A DNA stretch of 64,000 bases from Plenodomus lindquistii (lineage: Eukaryota; Ascomycota; Dothideomycetes; Pleosporales; Leptosphaeriaceae). The stretch covers positions 434,001 to 498,000 of the forward strand of contig JANUWI010000004.1 in NCBI GenBank assembly GCA_025504975.1. Reading direction: 5' to 3'. The notes beneath the pieces are model-generated. The model was not told the DNA's origin, ran no database searches, and saw only the letters and a program-made list of their open reading frames with translations. How positions within the stretch are numbered: the first letter of the stretch is position 1; every line of letters begins with the position of its first letter. Of the stretch, positions 1 through 10,066 are shown one piece after another. Position numbers and translations under genes: made by a program.

Positions 1-419
1 CCACTGCAGTTTGTACATGTTATAGTGATATCAGAATCGGTGAGTTAGATCATAGAACCTTTGCGAGTGACTATAACGCTTCCACAGCTCAGTGAAATGC
101 GAAAGTGAGAGCTTGTTGCACCGCACCTAAATCCACGTTGTCGTCTCGTTGGCTTTAGGCCTCTTTGGAGATGTGTTGAGTATGTTGTACGCTGCCAGCA
201 TGATATCTATGTTGATTCGAGTATCAGTTCCTATCATCCCATTCAACATCGCCCGAAAATTTCGAGCACGCAGTTGACTGGGATGAGGAGGTTCATTGAT
301 TAACAGGGAGAAAGAAAGGGTGATATGAGCGAGTATCCGGATATATTCGCGATCTCGATTGCTTAGCCCCCGTGTTTGATTCCAATTCGGCAGATTTGTG
401 TACTGGGTGTGAAGATCTC
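1..419. other. left-edge non-coding stretch
   Basis: I see no supported gene here. It lies upstream of the HET-domain gene and probably holds its promoter or a missed 5' exon. A frame open through 372-419 reads DLCTGC just before the first ATG at 420, which resembles the short Cys motif that often begins HET proteins, so an unrecognised upstream start is possible. Confidence 0.4.
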
Positions 420-2015
420 ATGGCCAGGGTTCTTTCAACCTTTGAACCACTACAGAAGCTGCGCCACGAGTGTGTCTTTGAATACTGTTTACCCGAACCA
501 TATCCAAAGACAATAGCAAATATCGTTTTTGCCTTGTGCTGCGGTCAGGTTCCGCCGGCTCTGATTGCGAGGGAAAGAGCCAATCACGAAATAACACAGC
601 CTCATGCAGCAGGCAGCAGCGTGGTGGCTTTCTCTTCACTACTTCAACAACGTACATGTTTCACGTTGCTAGAGGGTGCACCTCCAACAAACGACGTTTT
701 GACGAGTACACTGTGAGATGCTCATCATAGTCCCTACCCACCAACTCTGATATTCGCTATTTGGAAAGGAGGCTGGCACACCGGCATATCTAGCTGCGGG
801 CTCTGCACACTCATACAGGATGATAAAGATGACATGATGTTAACATTAAACCACGATCGCGAAGGAGTATCAATCAGCCCCAGCAAAGTGGACACGACCG
901 CACATGCCCACTCACCATACTGTAGACTTGAGGGTTTCCAAACACGCCTCGTCGACATCCAGCCAGGTGGATCCGCAGAACCGATAGCAATTACTCTTCG
1001 AGTTGTTGCTCTGCGAGATCATCCTCCCTATGAGGCGTTGTCCTACGTCTGGAATCCGACCGATGGTACTATCGGCAAGAACAAGCCAACCCAACCCATC
1101 ATTGTAAATGGTGCTGACTACACCCCATTGTCAATTGGGGCCAACCTTGATTCTGCAATCCGCCACCTGCGGCACCAAAGTCGAAAGCGAACTCTTTGGA
1201 TCGACGCGCTGTACATAGATCAGCATTCCACGCGTGAGAGAAACCACCAAGTCGGTCTTATGGGCAGAATCTACAGCGCAGCCGAGAAAGTATTGGTATG
1301 GCTTGGGCCCGAATGGCGAGATAGCGATTCCGTCATGAGAGTCGTAGCCACAGGTGGTTTGTCAAGACAGACATCGAGTGTACTGAGATTTCTTGACAGC
1401 TTGCCAGATCTACTAAAACGTAGCTGGTTCACACGGGTGTGGATTGTAAAAGAACTGGTTCTGTCACGACGGGATCCCACAATATGCTGCGGAGCGTCTC
1501 AGATCAATTGGGCAATCTTTGTCTCGTTTTTACATCGTTTACACCGCGTTTGTGGCGGACTCGAGGGATTCGAAAACGTTAAACCACTTTCGATACATCT
1601 CGGCAACCACCACGACAGCTTCTTCGAACTCATTGGTGAGCTCTTGAAAGTGAACAGCTTCGCCTCCACTCTGGCGAATATGCGTTCGAGGCTGGAAACC
1701 GTTCTCAAGCTTGCCAGCGCTCGTGCCGATGGGCCCAGGGTAAATTTCACAACGCAATTCATTCGCACACGCCATTTGGATGCTACTGATCCGCGAGATT
1801 GGCTTTTTGGAATACTGGGCATTTCCACTTTCAAGTTTGATCCTATCGTTGTGGACTATAGTGTGGGCTCTCTTCACGTCCTAGCGGAAGCGCATGCCAG
1901 AGCAAAGCTCGAGGATGCAGCCACATATGAGAAACATCGTGCGTCAATTTTCCATGAACTTGAAGCTTCGGCTCTTCCTACCCTTCCCAATATTCCCCCC
2001 TCTGAAGATGCTTAG
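420..2015 (+). CDS. HET-domain (heterokaryon incompatibility) protein, short form
   Basis: The HET domain is clear in the open frame from 834 onward: YEALSYVW, LWIDALYIDQ, then GRIYSAAEKVLVWLG, the conserved blocks of the family. HET domains act as cell-death effectors in fungal allorecognition. The residues just before 834 (GISSCGLCTLIQDD) match the linker usually found ahead of the domain, so coding extends upstream to about 732 and must be spliced to an exon in 420-713. I could not fix that junction: the best-looking donor (GTACAT, 652) does not keep frame with the acceptor at 730. After the RDWLFGILGIS block (usual form RDKVYALLG) only about 60 residues remain before the stop at 2013-2015, so the C-terminal half is short compared with typical 500-700 aa members. 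It may be a truncated or decaying copy. Family call is sure; exon structure is not. Confidence 0.75.
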
Positions 2016-2369
2016 ATGTTGTTGTACCGTCTTCAAGAACCAGACAATCCGGCTCTGAGGTTAACAGCTGCTCGCGCAATCAGCCAGAGTACAACACTCA
2101 CCATTGTGTTGCCAATATGATTATTCGCCTCCTAAATTTGCAGAGATCATATGTGTTGCTAGTAAAAGAGAGCAATACGGGAGACGTCGCATTTCGACTT
2201 GTAACTAGTTAGTTTATTACAATGCATTTCCTCAAGCACTTGCCTACCCATAATATACGCACGCCGTTTGAGTTTACAAGACATATGTCACAGACTACAC
2301 TTGCACATACCTCCCCACATAGTCCTCTTGGAAGCCTTTCGAGCCCCTCCCTATCACCTGTCCCAGCGT
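2016..2369. other. convergent 3' intergenic region
   Basis: This is a 354 bp gap between the stop of the HET gene on the plus strand and the stop of the iron-type dehydrogenase on the minus strand. It must carry both 3' ends. I see nothing else in it. Confidence 0.5.
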
Positions 2370-3716
2370 TTAGAACAAGCCCTCAACCAACCCCCTAACA
2401 GCCTCATACACCTCCCCACCCTCCTGTCCAGTCGCCCTCTTCGTAATCACCGGAATCTCCTCCCTCCCCACCTTATAACTCCTCAAATCATTATCAAGCC
2501 CCAAATCCCCCACAAGCTGCAGTACCTTATCCCCCACCCTTTCCGCATCCTTCGTCTTATCTCCACTCACACTTTCCCCTAAGAAAGGCAATAACCTACA
2601 AATCTGCTCCGCAGCCTCTGGCTCCCTCGCCTTGAGCTTAACAACATGCCCAAGGGTAAGACAACTCGTAACCCCATGCGGAATCCCATACGGACTACCC
2701 AGCGCATACCCCAACGCATGACTAAGTCCCAATCCCCCCTTGATATTCGTGCCCAGGAACCCGAGGGATGCAAAAGCCGCTAGCTGCAACTTTGTCACTG
2801 TTTCCTCGTCTCTATCGCCATCTTTGTACTGTTTCAGATATGTGAATAAATCCGCTGCGGCATGTAAACAGCACCAGCGCGCAGGCATCTCAGCGGCAGT
2901 GGGATGATACAAGAGTTCCACCGCGTGGTCCAGCGCGCGGAGACCCGTGGAAGTAAACAGTTGCTCGGGCGTGTGCAGGGCAAAACTAGCGTCGTAGAGG
3001 ATAACATGGGGCGCGAGTTGCACGCCGCGAACTCCGGTTTTTATCCCAGAAGATTCGGTGTAGCCGGCCATCATTGTGCATTCGCTTGCGCTGAGGGTGG
3101 TGGGGATCGCAATGTGGAAGAGCCATTTTCCGGTCTGGGAGTGCAGGCGGTGGGAGATTGCTTTTGCGCTGTCGATGGGGCTGCCGCCGCCGATGCTGAG
3201 GACTGTGTCGATGGCGGGGTTGTTTTGGACGAGGGAGGTGGCCATGTCGAGGTCTGCGACTGGGGCGTGTTGGCCGATTTTTGAAAAGGTTCCGGCGTGG
3301 CGGTCTCCTAGGAGTTTTTCGACTTGTTTGATGAGGGGGGTTTTGGTGGCGAGGGAGGAGCCTGTGATGATGAATGCTTTGCTGGATTCGCTGGGGAGGC
3401 AGGAGAGAAGGTGGGTTTGGACGGAGCCAGATCCGTAGTGCAGCTTTTGGAGTTGAGTGGGTTGCCAGAGGCCGGTGAGGGGGTGGGAGGTTGCGTCTGT
3501 CATTTTAGGCTTTGAGGAGTAGAAACAATAATTCCCGATCCGCTTGGTTGGGTTCAGAAGTCCAAAGACCAAGTTCAATGGTTGTGTTGTTGTAGAAGAG
3601 CGTGATAGTGTGCTGCTGGAGATAGTCCGAATACTGCTGCGTCCGCGAACAGGATATCTGTTTCGTAGCACAAGTGTACGGGCCGATGATGTGGTCAATC
3701 GCTGCATGAATTCCAT
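2370..3716 (-). CDS. iron-containing alcohol dehydrogenase / maleylacetate reductase-like protein
   Basis: Single-exon gene of 448 aa. The nucleotide-binding motif IGGGSPIDSAKAIS and the metal-site block SHALGYALGSPYGIPHG with its spaced histidines are typical of the iron-dependent (group III) ADH fold, and DHAVELL carries the expected Asp/His. Maleylacetate reductases and hydroxyacid-oxoacid transhydrogenases share this layout, so the substrate is not settled. The family core starts near the internal Met at residue 72 (ATG at 3501-3503). The 71 residues before it are rich in Arg, Ser and Thr with almost no acidic residues, which looks like a mitochondrial presequence. Two start sites, giving mitochondrial and cytosolic forms, are therefore possible. 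It is convergent with the HET gene. Confidence 0.85.
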   Translation of the reverse strand: MEFMQRLTTSSARTLVLRNRYPVRGRSSIRTISSSTLSRSSTTTQPLNLVFGLLNPTKRIGNYCFYSSKPKMTDATSHPLTGLWQPTQLQKLHYGSGSVQTHLLSCLPSESSKAFIITGSSLATKTPLIKQVEKLLGDRHAGTFSKIGQHAPVADLDMATSLVQNNPAIDTVLSIGGGSPIDSAKAISHRLHSQTGKWLFHIAIPTTLSASECTMMAGYTESSGIKTGVRGVQLAPHVILYDASFALHTPEQLFTSTGLRALDHAVELLYHPTAAEMPARWCCLHAAADLFTYLKQYKDGDRDEETVTKLQLAAFASLGFLGTNIKGGLGLSHALGYALGSPYGIPHGVTSCLTLGHVVKLKAREPEAAEQICRLLPFLGESVSGDKTKDAERVGDKVLQLVGDLGLDNDLRSYKVGREEIPVITKRATGQEGGEVYEAVRGLVEGLF

Positions 3717-4205
3717 TCAGAGGAAATGTTGACAGTCTTAAGTGGCCTGATGATTACTTTCGGCTGATATAATTCGACATGTGGTGACGTAGGACGGCTT
3801 AGTAACAACATTACATTGAGGTGGTGGTTGACTAAATACCTCGGCCCAAGCAAACGCAACTGACTGGACTACTGCTGAGGAGTGCAATTAACATGCTCAT
3901 ATATGATTTGCTGGACCTCCGCACATTGACGCTTGCCAAACACATACAAGAAATTGGAGTGTATCTTTGCATTTGAGAACTAGTATGAAATTTTCCTGTC
4001 ATATTCAACAACATCATGAAAATATCACGTTAACACCAGATAGGTGCCAGAGGTGACTGTATCATCAGAGAGAGCGTTGAATCAAAATGTCGCTTTTCCT
4101 CCTCTCATGCACGAAGAGGCAGTAAGTGTATATCACGTTAACCCGCCACTATGTCTGTGGCGGGACAGCGGTGACTTCTATTTTGCGCTATGCGAGACGG
4201 GGTGT
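3717..4205. other. intergenic, 489 bp
   Basis: This lies upstream of the iron-type dehydrogenase and downstream of the beta-lyase gene, both on the minus strand. It should hold the dehydrogenase promoter. I see no gene, repeat or clear motif. Confidence 0.4.
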
Positions 4206-5703
4206 CTAGGACTCTGCGGGCGCAGGGGTAGGTGCGGCAGGAGCAGCTGCAACCGTTTGTCCAGATGTCGAGTCGAGGGCGCGGAAGCCATCTGGGGAGA
4301 TGGTGACTGCACCAGCTTGTACCAACTGTTTCCACATCAGCGCACGTCCCATATAACCACGCAGACATCAACTGGGAGTGGAGAAGTGATGGACTTACAG
4401 CACGGCTCAAATCATCTAACAAATCCTCGGCATCCTCGATGCCCACACACAGCCTGATGATATCCTCAGGCATGTTACGCTCCCGTCTCGTCTTTTCGTC
4501 GATACTAGCATGGCTCATACGGCATGGCATGCTGATAAGGCTGTTGACGCATCCAAAGCTCACGCTGATGCCCCACAGTCTCGCACTCTCTACAATCCTC
4601 TCGCTGATGTTCACATCGCCCGTCTCAAAGCTGAGTACTGCTCCCGCACCCCTGGCCATACTCCAGTGCAGGTCGTACTGTGGGTGGGATTTCAGTCCTG
4701 GGAATCGGACCTTGAAGCCGTGGGATTCGAGAAACTCGGCGATGCGTTGAGCGTTGGCTTGTTGTTTCTCCATGCGGATTCCCAGCGTCTTAATACCGCG
4801 CAGCAGGAGCCACGAGTCAAAGGGCGAGAGGCCGCAGCCTGAGGCGTTGATGGTGAAGTAGAGTCTGTCGCCGAGAGCAGAGTCGTTGACGGCAATAACA
4901 CCGGCCATGAGGTCGTGGTGCCCCGAGAGGTATTTTGTCCCGCTCTCGTAGACGACGTCGGCGCCGAGGTCCAGTGGATTGAGCAGCATGGGCGACATCA
5001 TGGTGTTGTCGACGGCCACGACAGCAGAGGGGCTCGCAGCGTGTGTGATGGCAGAGATGGCGGGGATATCGCAGATCTTGATGAGGGGGTTTGTGGGTGT
5101 TTCAAGCAGAACCAGGGCGGTTTTCGAGGACACAACGGCACGAACGGCTTCGGGGTTTGTGGTGTCGACGTGGTGGACGATGATGCCGCCGTGGGTGGAC
5201 AGGTATTTGAGGAGGCGGTTGGAGCCGCCGTACAGGTCGTCGCCGGTCACCACTTCGTCGCCTGGACGCAGCAGGCGTGTGATGACGTCGAGGGCGCCCA
5301 TGCCCGACGAGACGACGAGGGCGCGGTTTGCGCTCATGATCTTGGCGAGATGACGCTCGAGGTGTGTGCGTGTGGGGTTGCCAGAGCGTGTGTAGTCGTA
5401 TTCGCCGCCGCCGCCGGTTGCCGACTCCTGCTTGAAGGTGGCCGACTGTCGATGATGTTAGCCGTGTGCTTGTAGCGCACCGTACAACAGGGGGCGTGCC
5501 TGGTAGATGGGCACCGAGCTGGCATTGTACTGGTCGGTGCTCTCCGTGTACACCAGCTCCGTCATCAGCGCATACTTGCGCCCATTGCGCGGCGAGCTGG
5601 GCGCCGGCGAGGGGGGCAGGTTGTGGCCGTCGATATCGAGGGGGAGGGCGGCCTTTGCAGCGCCATTGGCCTTGGCCTTGCCCTGGGAGCCTTCGCCGGC
5701 CAT
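4206..5703 (-). CDS. STR3: cystathionine beta-lyase (PLP-dependent), 3 exons
   Basis: It cleaves cystathionine to homocysteine in methionine synthesis (metG of Aspergillus, STR3 of yeast). Exons read on the minus strand are 5703-5500, 5445-4399 and 4325-4206, giving 456 aa. Visible family features: VPIYQSATF near the N-terminus, TRSGNPTR, the Gly-rich SSGMGALD, LLETPTNP, and the PLP lysine in SGTKYLSGHHD (about K239). Intron 2 (4326-4398) has a GTAAGT donor and links to a short C-terminal exon beginning LVQAG. Intron 1 (5446-5499, 54 nt) begins GC instead of GT. Only this choice keeps the invariant VPIYQ block joined in frame to SATF; reading straight through gives a stop within 15 codons. 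The function could be confused with cystathionine gamma-synthase, but the sequence and length fit fungal beta-lyases. Confidence 0.9.
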
Positions 5704-6332
5704 TGTGGCGTGCGAGTGTTGTGCGTCTGCGAAACGGACTCGAAGACAGCCGAGTGGCGGGGCTGCGATGGAACCTTGAAGATTCGCGTCGAGGCAAACC
5801 GGAGGGGCAGAGATCGGTGATTACAACTGATGGCTTGAGTGCGTCAAAGAGGGCAATGCGGGATGGAGTGTGAAAGAGAAGACCAAGTTATGGGCAGATT
5901 TCGGAAACATGTACTGAGCAGCCATCTGCAAGGTACGTGAGTGGTGGGCATTGCCATGTGGGGAGTCACCGCTGGAATTGCGCCATCGACGCCCGGCACG
6001 TCTTTTGCGCTTCCGCTCCGCATATCGGGCTTTGTCCGCCCCAGACGGGACAAAACACCCACAACCTCGTCTCGGGGCCACAGCACCAGCACGAGATAGA
6101 GCAGATGGAGGATTACCTTGATTACAAACCACACTGAGGGTATACATACTGTGACCAACGTCAAGTGCAAGTCCAAAGAATATCCAGTCCGCCACCCCGT
6201 ACGCCAGTGCCTACCCAATGCTTGCCATTCTTCATCAATCATCATAACCCCATGTGCACAAAGGCCACAAAGAACCAGACTTGGGTCGAGTTGCGAAAAA
6301 ACAACAATCGAAACAACCAAAAGAAACTAGAC
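5704..6332. other. intergenic, 629 bp
   Basis: It holds the promoter of the beta-lyase gene and the 3' end of the DUF2415 gene, both on the minus strand. Open frames on the minus strand here are hydrophobic but have no start context or family signature, so I do not call them. Confidence 0.4.
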
Positions 6333-8495
6333 CTAGCGAGGCGTCTGGGCGGGAAAGTTCTTCCTCGCATGCAAATTCATCCTAAACTCGAAAATTCCCT
6401 CCTCTGTGCCGCAATACAGCCTTCGTCCGTCAGAGCTCATAGCTAGTCCCGCTGTGCGTACACCCAGAGACGGGTCGTGACGCTCGGTTGAAGAGTGCAT
6501 CTGGCCCGCCCGAACAAGGCGAAGTCGCTCGCGCATCTGTGTTACTTGACGCAGACTACGAAGCTCAGGGCCCGAAGGATTCGACGTTGAACTGCGACTG
6601 GCAATTCGCGTTTGAGCGGCATGAGCCTCCTCAATGGTGCGCCAAGCAGCATCTGTTGAAGCCATCAGGTCGTTAGCGCGACGAGCGTGTGCTGGTACAT
6701 TATTTGGTGATCGTGTAAGAGCAGAGTCGGTGATGTGTGTGAGGGCGTGTGGCGGAACGTTGACCGTGGCTTCATCAATCGAGACGATGACCGACGCCTG
6801 TCGACGTGGGAAAAGTCCTCGCTCACCACGATGTCGTGAAGTATCCAGCATGTATTCGCTGGCAGCAGCGGCCAGGGCTCTACGTGTGGACTCGCTGCCA
6901 GCTTCACTGTTTGACATGTTAGTCGTAAGACTGCAGCTTACGAGCTCAAACTTACGGTGGCGCGTTGCGCTGCCTCGAAGTACTGTACACAATACTCCGT
7001 GGCGTGATCTCTGGCTCACGGCCATCTGATCGCGGCCGTGTACTTCGCAAAGTCTCAATCACCTGTCGCTCGTGCGCACTTAATCCAAATTGATCATCGT
7101 CTGACTCCACGACTCCGAGCTGCCTTTGAAGTGCTCTTCTTCGTTCGTAGTCTCCATCAAAATAGGTCTGTGCAACATCGACGGCCGCCGAAGTTCCTTC
7201 AGAGTCCAGAGCACGACGATACCCTCGCAGGAACTCTGCTTCCCTACGCAGTTCATGCATCTCTGGAGTCAATGTAAGGTCAAAGTCGGCTATCTCAACC
7301 TTTTCGATGCCCTCCTCTTCGGGATCCAGTGTCAGTACCTGGCGTACTATCAGACCAGTCCGAAGATCTGCCACGCACACTCGGCCCTGATCTTCACTCC
7401 AGATCAAAAGGTCCCACGGCGCGGGTGAGAAGTACATGGTTCGCACTGAGCCTGGACCGTGTTGGTTATCCGGCCTTGTGGACTGTATTGTCTGTATGAT
7501 GGCATCCTGGGGGTCTTCGACATACTTGATCAGTTCGGCGTCGAACACTGTAATGTATCCACATTCAGAGCCTACCGCGCACAAACGCGAGGAAGGCGAC
7601 CAGGCCGTGGTGAAGTAGCCATCCGCCCGCGAGCCATCTGGAATGTATAGTTTGACTTGTTCAAGTAGCGTCCATTCTGGGCTCAGCGAGTGGATTGTGC
7701 CATCTTGATGCTTGTAATCGCTAGCCTTTGACACGTTGCAGTACTCGAAGAAGTATGCTGTGGGAGAGTCTCCTACTGCCACGAGCATCTGGCCGTCGGG
7801 AGATATGGTCGCATGGTTCATAGCAAAGGGAAGGTCCAAGACGCATAGTTCAAGGTTTTGTGTCAGGGAATACACACGCACAGTCTTGTCATTGTTGGTG
7901 AGGACTGCCACGATCTGGCCCGCTTCGTCAGCCGTGTCTGGCAGTCGGTGTATTGATATTGAGTTGACAATGTTCTCGCCAATCTTCTCGAGACACACGC
8001 GGGCTGCAGTGCCCAGCAGCGGTGCCCGGTGGTCTAGATCCAGTGGTAGCGACGCATCGACGTCGGACGGATCGGCAGGAGGGTGGCCTGTCACCTTGAT
8101 GGCGGCGAAATTGCCATTTTCCGCACCGCCTACACAGACGTAGCCATGGCCAGCCGAGGTGCAGCGTGCATCAAAGGGCAGTGTGGTAACGTGCGCCTGT
8201 GTCCGCGTGGCCGTGTTGAGGCAATAGACGTCGGGGCCGCTTGCATAGTAGATGAGGTCGGGCTCGGGGCAGCTTATGAAATGTCGCAGCTGGAAATGTC
8301 TGTCGCATGTGCATTAGTGTCGTGTGCTGTGAGACGGGGTTCGCATGGAACAGGCGCACGCTATGGGGATCTTGGTGGGATAGTAGGCTTTCGAGGGCAA
8401 CACAAAGGCGTCGGTGTCTCGACTTCTGCAGCGGTTAGTGGACGGCGCCGCACGCCACATTGGGGGCGCACGCACAAGAAGTCATCGACAGCCAT
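6333..8495 (-). CDS. DUF2415 / WD40-like repeat protein, 4 exons
   Basis: Predicted exons on the minus strand are 8495-8476, 8425-8360, 8299-6956 and 6906-6333, giving 667 aa. The three introns (50, 60 and 49 nt) have GT-AG ends, and the first and last contain CTAAC branch sites. The assembled N-terminus reads FVLPSKAYYPTKIPIA then HFQLRHFISCPEPDLIYYAS, the layout of fungal DUF2415 proteins. Beta-propeller-like repeats follow (AVLTNNDKTVRVYSL, WSPSSRLCAVGSECGYITVF). The diagnostic DUF2415 block SPAPWDLLIWSEDQGRVCVAD is near the middle, and a last repeat SDGRRLYCGTEEGIFEF is at the end. Its biochemical role is not known to me; yeast relatives are also uncharacterised WD40 proteins. It is divergent from SSC1. 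Confidence 0.85.
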
Positions 8496-9367
8496 GCTTT
8501 GTGGTCAGGTGGGCGATTGGTGCATGTCTTTGCAGTCTGTTGTGTTGCGGAGGAGGCTTAGGAGACTAGGTCGCGCTACGTCAGACTGGGGGAAGAAGGC
8601 GTCGTCGTAGGGTGGAATAGATGGGCAGGTATGGTGTGAATACGGTGCAACTATAAACTAGCAATTATGGGCATAGGTTGTGGTATGTCAAGAAATGGTT
8701 GCTAAGGCAGGCGTAGGCTTCGTAGAGCGGCGGAGTCGTCTTCACACACTCTCTCAGACGCCGCCATTACATAGGCGTCTTCCCCACACGCGAACGCATG
8801 CGCCAAGACATCTAGTCAACTCATAACCCTGCACCTCACCGACCATGCTACAGCTTGACACTGTTGACTTGAACGTAGAGCAGAGCAAGAGTACTCACTC
8901 TGTCAATCACAGTTACTGCATACAGACTTGGACAGTCGAGGACGTATTTGCACTTGATGCCCCATACACGTCTAAGCCGGGTGAGTTGTGGCGTTGCGCG
9001 ATGCACCGAGGCAGATTTCTTCCACGACCATGTCGAACATCAGCAAAAGCCCTCATCACTAGACCCGTTGCCCATCACGCTCTGCATTACACCGTAACCT
9101 CTAGAGTATGTAGAGCAGAGTACATTGCCACATGAATGCACCGCAATTGTCATCACGCAGTCCAAAGTGTCGCTGCTATTGCCGGGCACGGACGGCAATG
9201 GGACCAAATTGAGCTAGAAGCTTCTCCGAGAAATTTCATCGCCCGCGTCCAAGCGTCGTCTACCTCATCATCATCATATAACCCATCCACCCACCCGCTC
9301 CATCACGCTGCCCATTCATTGCCCTGCCGCCTGCATCTCCCACCGCAGCGTCTACCCACACATCACA
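8496..9367. promoter_or_regulatory. bidirectional promoter between the DUF2415 gene and SSC1
   Basis: This 872 bp region separates two divergent genes. Its SSC1-proximal part holds a heat-shock element (9217-9237, listed separately) and a pyrimidine- and CCCATCC-rich leader before the ATG at 9368. I see no credible gene within it. Confidence 0.55.
9217..9237 (+). promoter_or_regulatory. heat-shock element upstream of SSC1
   Basis: Two perfect GAAnnTTC palindromes, GAAGCTTC (9217-9224) and GAAATTTC (9230-9237), are separated by 5 bp. This matches the alternating nGAAn/nTTCn units bound by Hsf1. It sits about 130 bp upstream of the SSC1 start codon, a normal place for such an element. Confidence 0.7.
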
Positions 9368-10022
9368 ATGCTGTCCTCGAGATTATCACGGACTGTGAGT
9401 CGACTCCCCACCGGACTTGTAGTCCACGATCCCAAGTCCCCACAACAGTTTCTAATTCCATGCCAGTTTTTGCCTCGTGCAGCTTCGGCGGCGCGTCGCA
9501 CTCCCGCCTTCAGGGCTCCCGCCTTTGCGCGCGGTTATGCCGAGGGCGGCGAGGAGAAGGTCAAGGGCTCCGTCATTGGTATTGATTTGGGTACCACCAA
9601 CTCGGCTGTCGCTGTCATGGAGGGCAAGGTCCCTCGCATCATTGAGAACTCCGAGGGTAAGTTCCGGCTATCAAAAATCCGGCAATTGGCCATTTCACTG
9701 ACCGCCATCCATAGGTGGCCGCACCACACCGTCCGTCGTTGGCTTCACAAAGGAGGGCGAGCGTCTCGTCGGTATTGCCGCCAAGCGCCAGGCTGTCGTC
9801 AACCCCGAGAACACCCTCTTCGCTACCAAGCGTCTCATCGGCCGCAAGTTTACCGACGCCGAGGTCCAGAAGGACATTCAGCAGGTGCCCTACAAGATCG
9901 TCCAGCACACCAACGGTGATGCCTGGCTCGAAGCCCAGGGCCAGAAGTACTCGCCTTCGCAGGTGGGTGGCTTCGTCCTCGGAAAGATGAAGGAGACCGC
10001 CGAGTCCTACATGGGCAAGAAC

Positions 10023-10066
<44 letters not shown>

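Noticed and set aside
652..730. Intron 652-730 joining the first HET exon
   Set aside because: Donor and acceptor look fair, but the phases do not match, so it cannot give the HET frame.
5102..5797. 231-codon Arg/Pro/His-rich minus-strand frame
   Set aside because: Overlaps the beta-lyase exons on the same strand in another frame; the beta-lyase motifs decide the true frame.
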